The notes under the pieces: model-generated
The model's input: the letters and a program-made list of their open reading frames with translations, nothing else
Told to the model about the DNA's origin: nothing
Databases searched by the model: none
Position numbers and translations under genes: made by a program
NCBI GenBank assembly: GCA_903929475.1
Contig: CAIYUV010000155.1
Span: 1-48,946 of the forward strand
Direction of reading: 5' to 3'
DNA from: an uncultured Spartobacteria bacterium
GTDB taxonomy: Bacteria; Verrucomicrobiota; Verrucomicrobiia; Chthoniobacterales; Chthoniobacteraceae
DNA length: 48,946 nt
Shown here: positions 26,669 to 36,240 of the stretch, piece by piece
How positions within the stretch are numbered: position 1 is the stretch's first letter
Layout of the letters: each line of letters starts with the position of its first letter

Positions 26669-27508
26669 TCACTTCTGCACGGTGCGCAAAAGCACATCGC
26701 CGACTTGCAAATCGAGCGCCAGCTCCGCGACTCGCAAGAAGCCCGTGCTTTGATCCGTGAGCGCCACTTTCAGTTTCCCAACACTCTTTTTAGGCGCAGT
26801 GAGTTTGTGTTGTTTGAGAAGTTTTTGCACAGCGAGCGCGGTGTTCTGCGCGGAATCTACGAGGGTGATATTCGGTCCGACAAATCGCTGAATGGCTTCG
26901 CGCAGCAGCGGGTAGTGCGTGCATCCGAGCACAAGCGTGTCCACGTCGTGACGCAGCATTTTTTCCAAGTAGCGGGCGATGACCGAGTCCGTGATCTTGT
27001 CTTCGATCCAGCCCTCCTCAATCAGCGGAACAAAAAGCGGGCACGCTTCGCTGAAAACTTCCATCTCGCTGTCCAGTTCCTCAATCGCTCGTTCGTATGC
27101 ACGGCTGTTCACCGTCGCCCTTGTGCCGATGACGCCGATTTTTCCGCTGCGCGTCGCCTTCACCGCCGCCTGCGCACCGGGCTCGATCACGCCGGTCACC
27201 GGCACGCGAAGATCCATTTTCAACTGCGGCACACCCAGCGCACTCGCGGTGTTGCACGCGACGACGATGCACTTCGCGCGCTCCGCGAGCAGCAGCCCCG
27301 CAAGCTCCACGCTATATCGCTCGATGGTCGCCTGACTCTTTCCGCCGTAGGGGACACGCGCTGTATCGCCGAGGTAAAAAATGCTCTCGCCAGGCAGCAG
27401 TTCGCGCAGCGCCGCGACGACCGTGAGTCCGCCGATGCCCGAGTCAAACACGCCAATCGGACGCGCAGCTTCGTTGTGTTTGATGGGTTTTGTTTTGGTG
27501 GATTTCAC
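26669..27508 (-). CDS. murI: Glutamate racemase
   Basis: This enzyme makes D-glutamate for peptidoglycan. It is 279 residues with a GTG start at 27508. The two catalytic cysteines are C85 (VACNTAS) and C196 (GCTHYPLL), with H198 beside the second. The substrate site includes FDSGIGGLTV (D22) and YLGDTARVPYGGKS. The N-terminal 15 residues are Lys/Thr-rich and probably disordered. It follows the cell-wall amidase gene on the same strand, part of a run of envelope genes. Confidence 0.96.
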   Translation of the reverse strand: MKSTKTKPIKHNEAARPIGVFDSGIGGLTVVAALRELLPGESIFYLGDTARVPYGGKSQATIERYSVELAGLLLAERAKCIVVACNTASALGVPQLKMDLRVPVTGVIEPGAQAAVKATRSGKIGVIGTRATVNSRAYERAIEELDSEMEVFSEACPLFVPLIEEGWIEDKITDSVIARYLEKMLRHDVDTLVLGCTHYPLLREAIQRFVGPNITLVDSAQNTALAVQKLLKQHKLTAPKKSVGKLKVALTDQSTGFLRVAELALDLQVGDVLLRTVQK

Positions 27509-27561
27509 AGGTGATGCAGATGAAAGGCGGATGGCGCTTCAAAGTGCAAGCGAACTGAAAC

Positions 27562-28605
27562 TCACTGTGCGTTCGGCGGCTCGATGGGCTCCGGGGCTGC
27601 CGGTTTTTTCCTTGGAGGCTCCGGCGGTGCCGCGCGTTCCTCCCTCGGTTGATTACCAACGGCACGCTTGTAGTTTTCAACGGCTGAAAAAACGGCCTGC
27701 GCCAGCGTCTGCCGGTAGATCGGCGTTGCGATGAATTTCGCGTCGTAGGGATTCGATTGAAAGCCGCCTTCAATCAGCACGCCGGGGATCGTGAGATCGC
27801 GAATGACGACAAAGCGCGCCCGCTTCAGCCCGCGATCAAACATCCGCGTCTTCACCACGAGCGCCGCGTGCGTCGCGGTCGCAAGCGCGATGTTTTCCGC
27901 ATCGTGCGCATGACCCGCACACTCGACGAAGTCGCTGATGGAAGGCCCGTCCGCCATCATTGAAGGCACGCCTCGCGGCGCGAGTGTGTAGGTTTCCACG
28001 CCCGTGCCGTAGCCGCCCGCGTTGAAATGGACGGAGACAAAAATGGCGCTCCGATTTTTGTTTGCGATGCGCACGCGATCATCGAGCGGGATGAAAGTGT
28101 CGTCGCTCCGTGTGAGCACGACCTTGTATCCCGCAGCCTGAAGCAGCGCTCGCGCGCGCTGCACCGTGTCGAGTGCAAAGGTTTTCTCCGCGCCCCACTG
28201 ACTCATCGCGCCGTTGTCGTGTCCGCCATGACCCGCATCGAGAACTACGGTATCAATCGGCTCGGCGTTCTTGATTTTGCTCGGGCGCATCACCGGCTCG
28301 ATGAGTTTCACGAGGTCCATGCGTGAGATGCACACCTTGCCATCATGCTCCACCGCCGGATAGCTGAGGACGAACTTGAGGTTGTTGATGAAAAAGTCCG
28401 GCGTGTTCAAAGTCGCGCGCAGGCTGCGCACGCCGGAGCTTGCGGTGACTTCCTTTTCCGTGCGCTTCACTTCTTTCAGTCCGTAGAAATCCGCGATGTT
28501 GTCCATGTCGAGGTAGTCGCGTCCGCCGATCTGATGCACAGTCCAGTCCCCTGCGCTGGCGAGGCGGGTGATGAGGACGATCAATAGACAGACGATCCGG
28601 CGCAT
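27562..28605 (-). CDS. Exported N-acetylmuramoyl-L-alanine amidase
   Basis: This enzyme cleaves the bond between muramic acid and the stem peptide. It is 347 residues from ATG 28605 (MRRIVCLLIVLITRLASA), a clean signal peptide; the frame stays open upstream without coding character. Residues of about 20-120 form an N-terminal domain with small repeated beta units (copper-amine-oxidase-N-like). Residues of about 130-320 are Amidase_3: zinc ligands are the His of LDAGHGGHDNG, the Glu of GAEKTF and the His of VSVHFNAG, and the catalytic Glu is in VLIEGGFQSN. A short Pro/Glu tail closes the protein. It lies between rng and murI. Confidence 0.92.
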   Translation of the reverse strand: MRRIVCLLIVLITRLASAGDWTVHQIGGRDYLDMDNIADFYGLKEVKRTEKEVTASSGVRSLRATLNTPDFFINNLKFVLSYPAVEHDGKVCISRMDLVKLIEPVMRPSKIKNAEPIDTVVLDAGHGGHDNGAMSQWGAEKTFALDTVQRARALLQAAGYKVVLTRSDDTFIPLDDRVRIANKNRSAIFVSVHFNAGGYGTGVETYTLAPRGVPSMMADGPSISDFVECAGHAHDAENIALATATHAALVVKTRMFDRGLKRARFVVIRDLTIPGVLIEGGFQSNPYDAKFIATPIYRQTLAQAVFSAVENYKRAVGNQPREERAAPPEPPRKKPAAPEPIEPPNAQ

Positions 28606-28658
28606 GGGCGGCGGGAAAATAGGAAGCGCACTCCACATGGCAAGTGCCGCGCGGCTTG

Positions 28659-30263
28659 CTACACGACTTTTAATTCCGCGTTGGTGTTTGCGTCGTGGAT
28701 GGTGAACTTCTCGTGGTGATACGATGGATCGGGCCGGAACGTGAGCCGCGCGGCGTATTTCCGCTCGATCTCCACAAGTAATTCCTCGTCCTCCTTGCGC
28801 AGGCGTTCGAGCACAAGCGGGTGCAGTTGCACGCGGACTTCGTGGATGTCCACGTAGAACTTCATCACGCGATGTAGTTCGCGCTGAATTTCGACACTCA
28901 AGCTCGTAGAACTCTTCACCGTGCCGCGACCATTGCAATACGGACACGGCGTGAAAACGGAGCCGCTGATGCTCTCGTGCGCACGCTGGCGCGTCATTTC
29001 CATGAGACCGAGCGGGCTGATGGGCAGGATATGTGTCTTGGCCTTGTCGCGCTTCATGCGGTCTTTCATGCGCTGGAAGACCTGCTGCTGATCGCGGCGG
29101 CTCTTCATGTCAATGAAGTCGCCGATGATGAGGCCGCCCATGTTGCGAAGGCGGAGCTGACGCGCGATGGCATCGGCGGCTTCGAGATTTGTCTGGAGGA
29201 TCGTTTTCTCCACATCGCGGCTGCCTTTGTTGCGGCCCGTGTTCACGTCAATCGCGACGAGCGCCTCGGTCTCATCAATGACGATGTAGCCGCCGCACGG
29301 CAACCACACCTGGCGGTGAAACGCGTCCTCGATTTGCCGCTGCACGCCGTAGCGTTCGAAAATCGGCACTGGCTCCCGGTAGTGCGTGATACGGTTCACA
29401 CTGCGCTTGCTGACCTGTCCTACGAGTTCCTTCATCGTCTTCACGCTGGCCTCGTCATCGCAAACGACCTCTTCGATTTCGTCGGTGAGGAAATCGCGCA
29501 CCGTGCGCTCAACGAGATCCGGCTCCTGGAAAACGCACGCGGGAGCTTTTTTCTCCTGCATTTGTTTTTCAATGCCGCGCCATTGCTCGATGAGATACGC
29601 GATGTCTCGCACGAAATAGCGCGCCTTCTGCCCCTCGCCGACGGTGCGGATGATCACGCCCATGCCTTCTGGAATATCGAGTTCACGAAGGATTTTCCGA
29701 AGGCGCTCGCGCTCCTTCGGATTTTCGATCTTGCGCGAAATACCGCACTGATCCGTGTAAGGCATGAGCACGAGGAAGCGGCCGGGCATCGAGATGTTCG
29801 TGGTGATGCGCGGGCCTTTGGTGCTGATGGGACCCTTGGTCACCTGGACGAGCACTTCGCTCCCGACGGGATAAATGCTCGGGATGTCTTTCGATGTGAT
29901 GCGCTGCTTCTGCTTGCGCTCGCCGCGATCCACTTCCTCGATGCCGGCATCGAGTGCTGCGGGAAGTGCGTCCCAGAAATGGAGGAAGGCGTTCTTTTCG
30001 TAGCCGATGTCCACGAACATCGCCTTGAGACCGTGTTCAATGTTGCGAACGCGGCCTTTGAAAATGCTGCCTACGATGTTCCGGTCGTCGGTGCGCTCGA
30101 TGTTGTATTCCTCGAGCACTCCGTTCTCGAGGAGCGCGACGCGCTTCTCCAGTTTTTCGACGTTGATGATGAGTTTGTTGCCCGTTGGGCGTGGTGCGAG
30201 TCCGATGAGTTGTTTCACTTTTTTGATTAGGGAAATTGTGGTTTGAGTGATTTTACGAAGCAC
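28659..30263 (-). CDS. rng: Ribonuclease G/E family endoribonuclease
   Basis: 534 residues from GTG 30263, which lies 14 bp after the mrdA stop. A TTG at 30344 would overlap mrdA by 67 bp and add a Gln/Asn-rich leader. The family core starts at NKLIINVEKLEKRVALLENG. The S1 RNA-binding insert is at IVGSIFKGRVRNIEHGLKAMFV, the catalytic Asp in VIDETEALVAIDVNTGRN, and the second metal Asp in IGDFIDMKS. The Zn-link is CPYCNGRG. RNase G trims 16S rRNA and decays mRNAs, and it often follows the mre genes, as here. Confidence 0.94.
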   Translation of the reverse strand: MLRKITQTTISLIKKVKQLIGLAPRPTGNKLIINVEKLEKRVALLENGVLEEYNIERTDDRNIVGSIFKGRVRNIEHGLKAMFVDIGYEKNAFLHFWDALPAALDAGIEEVDRGERKQKQRITSKDIPSIYPVGSEVLVQVTKGPISTKGPRITTNISMPGRFLVLMPYTDQCGISRKIENPKERERLRKILRELDIPEGMGVIIRTVGEGQKARYFVRDIAYLIEQWRGIEKQMQEKKAPACVFQEPDLVERTVRDFLTDEIEEVVCDDEASVKTMKELVGQVSKRSVNRITHYREPVPIFERYGVQRQIEDAFHRQVWLPCGGYIVIDETEALVAIDVNTGRNKGSRDVEKTILQTNLEAADAIARQLRLRNMGGLIIGDFIDMKSRRDQQQVFQRMKDRMKRDKAKTHILPISPLGLMEMTRQRAHESISGSVFTPCPYCNGRGTVKSSTSLSVEIQRELHRVMKFYVDIHEVRVQLHPLVLERLRKEDEELLVEIERKYAARLTFRPDPSYHHEKFTIHDANTNAELKVV

Positions 30264-30277
30264 TGGTGGGATATTTG

Positions 30278-32596
30278 TTAGCGGCGAGGGCCACCGTTGG
30301 TTGGTTGTGTTGGTTTGTTGCTGGGGCCGAAAATTCTTTGCCAAATACTTGGCTTGCGGAGGCCGCCGACCTGTCCGCGCGCATCTGCGGGAGCGCTGAC
30401 ATCCGGACGCACGCCAGTGGCGTCGGCACCGGTGGTTTGCTGCGGGCCTTCAGCGTGCTCGGCAGTTTCCTCGTCGTCGGCAATGTGCCTTGCGTCGGGA
30501 CGCTGGTCCGTGCCGGCGAATGCTGTGTCAACAAGTCTATTGAGCGAACCGTCTTGCTTGAGCGTGATTTCGGAGATTTGATCAAGACTTCCGTTCTGTG
30601 GTTCCAGCCACGCGACTTGCGGGGTGTAGCCAGCTTCGAGCGCGAGGCTCTGCTGTAAAATTTTCTGCGCCACGGGAGCCGCCACGCCTCCCCCGGATTT
30701 CGCGCCCTGAATCATCACGCAGATCGCGTATTTCGGCTGCTTGTATGGGGCAAAGCATATGAACCAAACGTGGTTGTCCTTCACACGCTCGTTGCCCTCC
30801 TTTCTCCAAAATTGCGCTGTGCCCGTCTTTCCTGCGACTTCCACACCTTTGATCTGCGCGCGCTTTCCGGTGCCGCCAGCTTCATTCACCACACGCCACA
30901 TTCCGCGTCGGACTACTTCGATTTGATCCGATGAAATCCCAAAGTCGTGGAGGTTCGCGCGCACCTTCGGCTCGACAGGCACGGCGAAATTTCCATCAGC
31001 GTCGCGCACATCGTTTCCCTGCGAATCCACGATGCGGGAAACGAGGCGTGGGTAGTAGCTCGTGCCACCGTTGGCGAGTGTCGAGCAGACCATCGCCATT
31101 TGCAGCGGAGAGGCTTCGACTTCGCCCTGACCGATGGAGACATTCGCAGTATGCGATGGGGATTTAACCATCGCCGCCTGCCCGGTCGCCGCGAGCCATT
31201 TTGGGCCGGGCAGAATGCCGCCATGTTCACCACTCAGCGCGATGCCCGTCTTTGTGCCGAGGCCGAGCGCTTCACCAACGGTCTCGATGGCCTGCAAACC
31301 GGCGGCGTTTCCAAACTGGAAAAAATAGCAGTTGCAGGAGTTTTTGATCGCTCCTGATAGATCGAGCGTGCCGTGCGCTCCCTTGCCGAAAATCCAGCAT
31401 TTCATTGCACGGTTGCCGTAGTTGAAACTACCCGCACAACTGTATGCGCGACTCGCCGGGATGCGCGTGCTGAGGCCTGCGAGCGCGGTAACGGTTTTGT
31501 AGGTCGAGCCTGGCGCGTAGCCCTGCACGGCACGGTTGACGAGCGGGTCGGCCACGGCGTCATCGAGCCGCTGCATGTCCTCTGCGCTGATTTTCGGGAC
31601 GAAGATATTTGGGTCGTAGTCCGGCACGCTCGCCATCGCGAGGACGTCGCCGTTGTTGGGATTGGTCACTACGACCGCGCCGCGCCCTACGCCCGCCTGT
31701 CGCAGCGTTTGTTCGACGATCATCTGAATGCGCGCGTCAATTGTTAGATAGACATGACTGCCCGGCGTGGGAGCGATGCGCTCGATCTCGGCGCCGATTT
31801 TGTTTTTCACCGTGCGTTCGAGCACGCGTTTCCCAGGCTGGCCGCGCAGAAATTTGTCAAATGTGCGCTCGATGTTCGAGCGGCCCACCACATCGGGCTG
31901 GTAGTAAGTGTATGCCTTGATGTCCGTCTCTTTGTTGATGTCCTCGGGCGCGCCGGTGTAGCCGAGCACGTGTGCCGCGAGCGCGCCATAGATGTATTGG
32001 CGCACCGGGCGAAGTGCGACTTCGACACCGGACATGCCCGAGTCGTTTTCGGAAAGACGCGCGATGGAGTCATAATCCACGTCGTCGAGATATGCGAAGG
32101 GCACCTGTTCGTTGGTGCGGAAGTGGCGTTCGAGTTGCGCGGCGTTGTAGTCGCGAGCGAGGTCCAGCTTCTTCAGCGACGGGATTACAGTGCTGTTCAC
32201 GATTTGCACGATGTCCGCGATCTTGCGGTCTTCGAGCATGTCGTTGTTGGTCGTTCGGAAAATGGAGACCGGGACTTTGCCGCCGTTTGCCTCGCGGTAG
32301 CCACGCTCCATTTGCGGGAGGTAAAAATCCACGCCGTAGCTGCGCCGGTTGGCAACGAGAGTGATGCCGTTGCGGTCACGGATTTCCCCCCGGACACTGG
32401 GAATGCGGACGGTGACAAACGCTCCTTTTTTTAAACGCTCGCTCCATTTTTTTTGCCGTGTGATTTGCTCATACCACAGCTTTGCGCTGAGTGCGCCGAG
32501 TCCGCTAATCATAAACAAGCCGAGCGCAAGCACGCGCCACGAGAGGCCCGAGAGCAGCCTGAAATTTCTGAGTTGGCGGAATGGCTTGTCCATCAT
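30278..32596 (-). CDS. mrdA: Penicillin-binding protein 2 (peptidoglycan transpeptidase)
   Basis: This is the class B transpeptidase of the elongation machinery. It is 772 residues if it begins at ATG 32596; ATG 32593 is equally possible, and both overlap the mreD stop. One TM lies at about residues 22-42. A PBP dimerisation region follows, with IPSVRGEIRDRNG at its start. The transpeptidase domain has SxxK in APGSTYKTV, SxN in KNSCNCYFF, and KTG in VAGKTGTAQF. The C-terminus carries an unusual extension of about 110 low-complexity residues ending in IWQRIFGP and a basic tail. The gene is coupled to mreD and followed by rng. Confidence 0.95.
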   Translation of the reverse strand: MMDKPFRQLRNFRLLSGLSWRVLALGLFMISGLGALSAKLWYEQITRQKKWSERLKKGAFVTVRIPSVRGEIRDRNGITLVANRRSYGVDFYLPQMERGYREANGGKVPVSIFRTTNNDMLEDRKIADIVQIVNSTVIPSLKKLDLARDYNAAQLERHFRTNEQVPFAYLDDVDYDSIARLSENDSGMSGVEVALRPVRQYIYGALAAHVLGYTGAPEDINKETDIKAYTYYQPDVVGRSNIERTFDKFLRGQPGKRVLERTVKNKIGAEIERIAPTPGSHVYLTIDARIQMIVEQTLRQAGVGRGAVVVTNPNNGDVLAMASVPDYDPNIFVPKISAEDMQRLDDAVADPLVNRAVQGYAPGSTYKTVTALAGLSTRIPASRAYSCAGSFNYGNRAMKCWIFGKGAHGTLDLSGAIKNSCNCYFFQFGNAAGLQAIETVGEALGLGTKTGIALSGEHGGILPGPKWLAATGQAAMVKSPSHTANVSIGQGEVEASPLQMAMVCSTLANGGTSYYPRLVSRIVDSQGNDVRDADGNFAVPVEPKVRANLHDFGISSDQIEVVRRGMWRVVNEAGGTGKRAQIKGVEVAGKTGTAQFWRKEGNERVKDNHVWFICFAPYKQPKYAICVMIQGAKSGGGVAAPVAQKILQQSLALEAGYTPQVAWLEPQNGSLDQISEITLKQDGSLNRLVDTAFAGTDQRPDARHIADDEETAEHAEGPQQTTGADATGVRPDVSAPADARGQVGGLRKPSIWQRIFGPSNKPTQPTNGGPRR

Positions 32597-33135
32597 TCGC
32601 TCTGCGCCACACGGGCGCGCTCGAAGTGGCCGAGCCGACGGCCAATCCAGTTTAAACCAAAAAACACCAGCGGCGCTATCAGCGCGGCGGCCAAGCCGCT
32701 GCCTGCGATGCGACCCCAGACATCGCGCGGCCATACGAGTGCGAACGGCTCGCGGCGAAATGTGATGATCAAAAATTCAATCAGCACGAAGAGCGACGTG
32801 AGCACACATGTGAGCACGCAGTGAATCTGCCATCGCCCGCGAATGAAGAGCGGATGCAGTCCGTTCATCACCGCGCCGATCCCGCCGTAGAGCAGGATGT
32901 GCCATCCAAAAAAAACATCCACTCTCCCATCCACGGGAATTGTGGTGAGGCAGTCACACATCAACCCCGCGCAGAAAGCCATCGCCAACATCCCCCAGAG
33001 CGGGAGCGCGGCGGCAGCGTAGAAAAAAACAACCGTCATTACGAGCACCTGCCCGCCTAGCCCAGGAAACGGTCCGATAAAATGCTCGGCCACCAGCGCG
33101 AAAAACATGAGCACAACTAGAAGGGCGGTGAACAT
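32593..33135 (-). CDS. mreD: MreD-like rod-shape membrane protein
   Basis: 180 residues from ATG 33135, 2 bp after the mreC stop. It is almost wholly hydrophobic with about five membrane spans, beginning MFTALLVVLMFFALVAEH and including GMLAMAFCAGLMCDCLTTIP. MreD sequences are poorly conserved, so the name depends on size, topology and place between mreC and mrdA. Its stop overlaps the mrdA start. It should act in the elongasome with MreB, MreC and PBP2. Confidence 0.88.
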   Translation of the reverse strand: MFTALLVVLMFFALVAEHFIGPFPGLGGQVLVMTVVFFYAAAALPLWGMLAMAFCAGLMCDCLTTIPVDGRVDVFFGWHILLYGGIGAVMNGLHPLFIRGRWQIHCVLTCVLTSLFVLIEFLIITFRREPFALVWPRDVWGRIAGSGLAAALIAPLVFFGLNWIGRRLGHFERARVAQSE

Positions 33136-33137
33136 GG

Positions 33138-33971
33138 CTACCGGTTGACGTTCGCTTTCATGCCCGTCTTGATGAAGACATCCGTGAGCGCCACGAGATC
33201 CACGGCCGGCTCGACGACGGCTTGCCCGTCGAGTTCGCGCGATTTGAATTCGACGACCTTCCCGATGAGCACTCCGGCCGGATAGACGCTGCCCGCGCCG
33301 CTGGTGAAAACTTTCTGTCCCGGTTGGAGCGATGCGTATTTGGAAACAAAATTCAGCGTCATGCGCGGCTGGAGATTGGTCGCCGTGCGTTCGCCGCGGA
33401 CTTCCACGCGGACGATCCCCTGCTCCTTCGTGCCTTCGACGGTCGCGGCGACTTTGCAATTTTCATCCGTGATGAGCAGCACCGTCGCAGCATGCTCGGC
33501 GGCCTGAATGACTTTGCCGACGAGTCCGTCCGCTGTGAGCACCGGCATGTCTGGCGACAATCCATCCGCAGTGCCCTTGTCCACTTCGATGGTATTCCAC
33601 CAGTTTGTGATGGGACGTCCGATCACGCGCGCCGGTATGAGCGTGAATGCCGACTGCGCCTGATAGCCGAGAGATTTCTTGAGTTGGTGATTCTCCGACT
33701 CCACGCCGCGCAGCGCCTGATTTTCTGCGCGAAGCTGCTCCACCTCCGTTTTGAATTTCGCGTTCTCCGATTCCAGATCGCCGAGTTTGCGCGCGCCTGA
33801 TTTGTAGTTTTTTAATCCGGTATCCAGCTCCGATCCTTTGCGCAGAAACGGAGAGATGAGACTGAGGAATCCCGATTGCAGACGCTGGCGGCTGCGCGGG
33901 TTGATCAGAAAAACGAGAAGCACCGCTGCGAGGAAACACGAGACGGCAATGATGTTTGCGCGACGTTTCAT
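33138..33971 (-). CDS. mreC: Rod-shape-determining protein MreC
   Basis: 277 residues: a short cytoplasmic start, one TM span (IAVSCFLAAVLLVFLIN), a coiled coil (about residues 60-105, ESENAKFKTEVEQLRAENQ), then the double beta-barrel periplasmic domain. The family signature is visible in ARVIGRPITNWWNTIEVDKG, GLVGKVIQ and VLLITDENCKV. MreC scaffolds the elongasome and activates PBP2. It lies between mreB (78 bp upstream) and mreD. Confidence 0.95.
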   Translation of the reverse strand: MKRRANIIAVSCFLAAVLLVFLINPRSRQRLQSGFLSLISPFLRKGSELDTGLKNYKSGARKLGDLESENAKFKTEVEQLRAENQALRGVESENHQLKKSLGYQAQSAFTLIPARVIGRPITNWWNTIEVDKGTADGLSPDMPVLTADGLVGKVIQAAEHAATVLLITDENCKVAATVEGTKEQGIVRVEVRGERTATNLQPRMTLNFVSKYASLQPGQKVFTSGAGSVYPAGVLIGKVVEFKSRELDGQAVVEPAVDLVALTDVFIKTGMKANVNR

Positions 33972-34049
33972 GGCTGCAATAGCGGCGACTCCGCCAACGC
34001 TGTTCTCTGCGCGGCTTCCTGTCGGCTGGTGTTCATCGGCGTGGGCCGT

Positions 34050-35099
34050 TTAGCTATTCCGCCACTGGCGGTCAGTGGCTGTGACCTGCCGGAGGAATTT
34101 CATTTCGCTGAGCGCGCGGCCTGTTCCCTCGGCAACTGCGCTCAACGGATCCTCGGCGATGTGCACCGGCAGTCCCGTCTCCTCGCTGAGAAGACGATCC
34201 AACCCGCGCAGAAGCGCACCACCACCGGCGAGCACGAGTCCCCGATCCACGAGATCGGCGCTCAGTTCGGGCGGGCAGCGCTCCAGAGTCACGCGCACGT
34301 TGTCCACGATGGTGGAAATCGGTTCCAGCAGTGCTTCGCGCACTTCCTGTGAAGTGATGCTCAGCGTTTTCGGCAGTCCCGCTACGAGGTCGCGTCCCTT
34401 GACCTCCATTGTCGTCTCTTTTTCGCTCGGGTATGCGCTGCCGATTTTGATTTTGATGTCCTCCGCCGTGCGCTCGCCAATCATCAGATTATACGCGCGC
34501 TTCATGTATTGGATGATCGCTTCGTCCAGCTCATCGCCCGCCACGCGAACGCTGCGACTGAATACGATCCCCGACAGCGAAATCAGCGCCACCTCCGTGG
34601 TGCCGCCGCCGATATCAATGATCATGTTCCCCGCTGCGTCCTGCACCGGCAGGCCGCAACCGATGGCCGCAGCCATCGGCTCCTCGATGAGATAGACCTC
34701 GCGCGCACCCGCGTGCAGGGCCGATTCTTTCACCGCGCGTTTTTCGACCTCCGTGATGCCTGAGGGCACCGCGATAACAACGCGTGGTCGTGGTTTGAAA
34801 AGTGTCCGTTTCCCGTGAACTTTCTGGATGAAATGCCGGAGCATCGCCTCCGTGATCTCGAAGTCCGCGATCACGCCGTCCTTCAATGGACGTATCGCCG
34901 TAATGCTGCCCGGTGTGCGGCCAAGCATCCGCTTCGCCTCGTCGCCGACCGCGAGCACTTTGCTCGTGCCAGCCACGACGGCCACGACAGACGGCTCGCG
35001 GAGCACGATGCCGTGATCCTTTACATAGACGAGCGTGTTCGCCGTGCCGAGGTCTATACCGATGTCATTCGAGAAAAAGCCGAGAAGTCCGTTGAGCAT
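34050..35099 (-). CDS. mreB: Rod-shape-determining actin homologue MreB
   Basis: 349 residues, the usual length. ATP-site motifs are phosphate 1 [14 protein letters not shown], phosphate 2 [16 protein letters not shown], and the adenosine motif [17 protein letters not shown]. The N-terminus [11 protein letters not shown] is amphipathic and could bind membrane. It is the first gene of the shape operon mreB-mreC-mreD-mrdA-rng. A good sigma-70-like promoter lies about 110 bp upstream. Confidence 0.97.
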   Translation of the reverse strand: MLNGLLGFFSNDIGIDLGTANTLVYVKDHGIVLREPSVVAVVAGTSKVLAVGDEAKRMLGRTPGSITAIRPLKDGVIADFEITEAMLRHFIQKVHGKRTLFKPRPRVVIAVPSGITEVEKRAVKESALHAGAREVYLIEEPMAAAIGCGLPVQDAAGNMIIDIGGGTTEVALISLSGIVFSRSVRVAGDELDEAIIQYMKRAYNLMIGERTAEDIKIKIGSAYPSEKETTMEVKGRDLVAGLPKTLSITSQEVREALLEPISTIVDNVRVTLERCPPELSADLVDRGLVLAGGGALLRGLDRLLSEETGLPVHIAEDPLSAVAEGTGRALSEMKFLRQVTATDRQWRNS

Positions 35100-35217
35100 T
35101 GAAATTGCGAAGGAGCTGGAAAGCTTGCCTTACGGGTTGTGGAGATCGCACGCAGCAGCCCGCAGGCTGGCTGTGATATGGATGCGATCGGGTTCATGTT
35201 TGGTGAAAGAGTGCGGT

Positions 35218-35246
35218 GTTGTAGGTTTCGCGGGCGAGGGCGTCAA
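35218..35246 (-). promoter_or_regulatory. Sigma-70-like promoter for the mre operon
   Basis: Read on the minus strand: TTGACG (35246-35241, five of six), a 17-bp spacer, then TACAAC (35223-35218, four of six). Transcription would start near 35211 and leave a leader of about 110 bases before mreB. It is the best promoter match I found in the window. Confidence 0.6.
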
Positions 35247-35373
35247 AGAAATTTCCCTAAATGTAACGGGAAAACTCTCTGCACTGAGAATCCGCACAGG
35301 CCATAAACATTTGAAGCTGGTTTGATTCATCCACAGAAATACGCTCTTTCTTTCAAAATCTTTCATCCTTCGC

Positions 35374-36186
35374 GTGAAAAATCGAAATTATCTCATCCGT
35401 CTCGTCCCCATCCTCATCGCCGTCGTTGCTGTCCTCTTTCAACGTTGCTCAGCGGACAAAATCACCAATCAAGCAGGCCGCACCGCCCGCCTCGCGCTCA
35501 GCACGGAGCAGGAAACCAAACTCGGCCTCCAAGCCTACCGCGAAGTCCTCAGCCAGAGTGACACCATCAACTCCGGCCCCGAATACGAAACCGTCCGCCG
35601 CTGCGCCGAACGCCTTACCGCCGCCACCGGCGAGTGGGGCAAAGATTTCCGATGGGAAGTCTCCCTCGTCCGCAGCCCGCAAGTGAATGCATTCTGCCTC
35701 CCCGGCGGGAAAATCTGCGTCTATACTGGAATCCTACCCGTCACCCGCAATGAAACCGGCCTCGCCGTCGTCATGGGCCACGAAATGGCCCACGCAACCC
35801 TGCGCCACGGCAGCGAGCGCATCCTTCAACAACAAGCCACCAATACCCTCCTCTCCGGCGTCAGTTGGTCGCTCGGCAACATGGACTACAACCAGCGCCG
35901 CGCCATCATGGGAGCCATCGGAGCCGGGGCGCAATACGGCGTCCTCAACGCATTCAGCCGCGAACACGAAAGCGAGGCCGACAGCATCGGCCTTTTCACC
36001 ATGGCCCGCGCAGGCTACGACCCCCGCGAAGCTACCGCCTTTTGGGAGCGCATGAGTTCCGCCAGCGGCGGAAAGGCCCCGCCGGAATTCCTCAGCACGC
36101 ACCCTGCTCACAGCACACGCATCGAGCGCCTGAAAAAAGACCTCCCCAAAGCCATCGAAATCTACGAGGCGGGCACACGTCGGTAA
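35374..36186 (+). CDS. M48-family zinc metalloprotease, membrane- or periplasm-located
   Basis: 270 residues with a GTG start at 35374. The N-terminus is a hydrophobic export or anchor segment (LIRLVPILIAVVAVLF); the following QRC is not a good lipobox. The M48 catalytic site is HEMAH (H136, E137, H140), with the third ligand in EHESEAD (E201). The layout without a large C-terminal TPR part resembles the Oma1/LoiP-type shorter members. These proteases act in envelope protein quality control. It is divergent from mreB, and its stop is 54 bp before the OmpA-family gene on the same strand. Confidence 0.93.
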   Translation: MKNRNYLIRLVPILIAVVAVLFQRCSADKITNQAGRTARLALSTEQETKLGLQAYREVLSQSDTINSGPEYETVRRCAERLTAATGEWGKDFRWEVSLVRSPQVNAFCLPGGKICVYTGILPVTRNETGLAVVMGHEMAHATLRHGSERILQQQATNTLLSGVSWSLGNMDYNQRRAIMGAIGAGAQYGVLNAFSREHESEADSIGLFTMARAGYDPREATAFWERMSSASGGKAPPEFLSTHPAHSTRIERLKKDLPKAIEIYEAGTRR

Positions 36187-36208
36187 GTAGATGTAAAAAT
36201 TCCACCGG

Positions 36209-36240
36209 CGCGCACGGGAGTTGCATACCTCCCGCGCGCG
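36209..36240 (+). promoter_or_regulatory. GC-rich hairpin directly abutting a start codon
   Basis: Arms 36209-36220 (CGCGCACGGGAG) and 36229-36240 (CTCCCGCGCGCG) pair at 11 of 12 positions around an 8-base loop. The right arm ends at the base before ATG 36241. In RNA it would bury the ribosome landing site of the OmpA-family gene. There is no T-tract, so it is a weak terminator candidate. Confidence 0.5.

Noticed and set aside
28977-30230. 417-codon plus-strand frame over rng
   Set aside because: Shadow frame; RNase G motifs on the minus strand are unambiguous.
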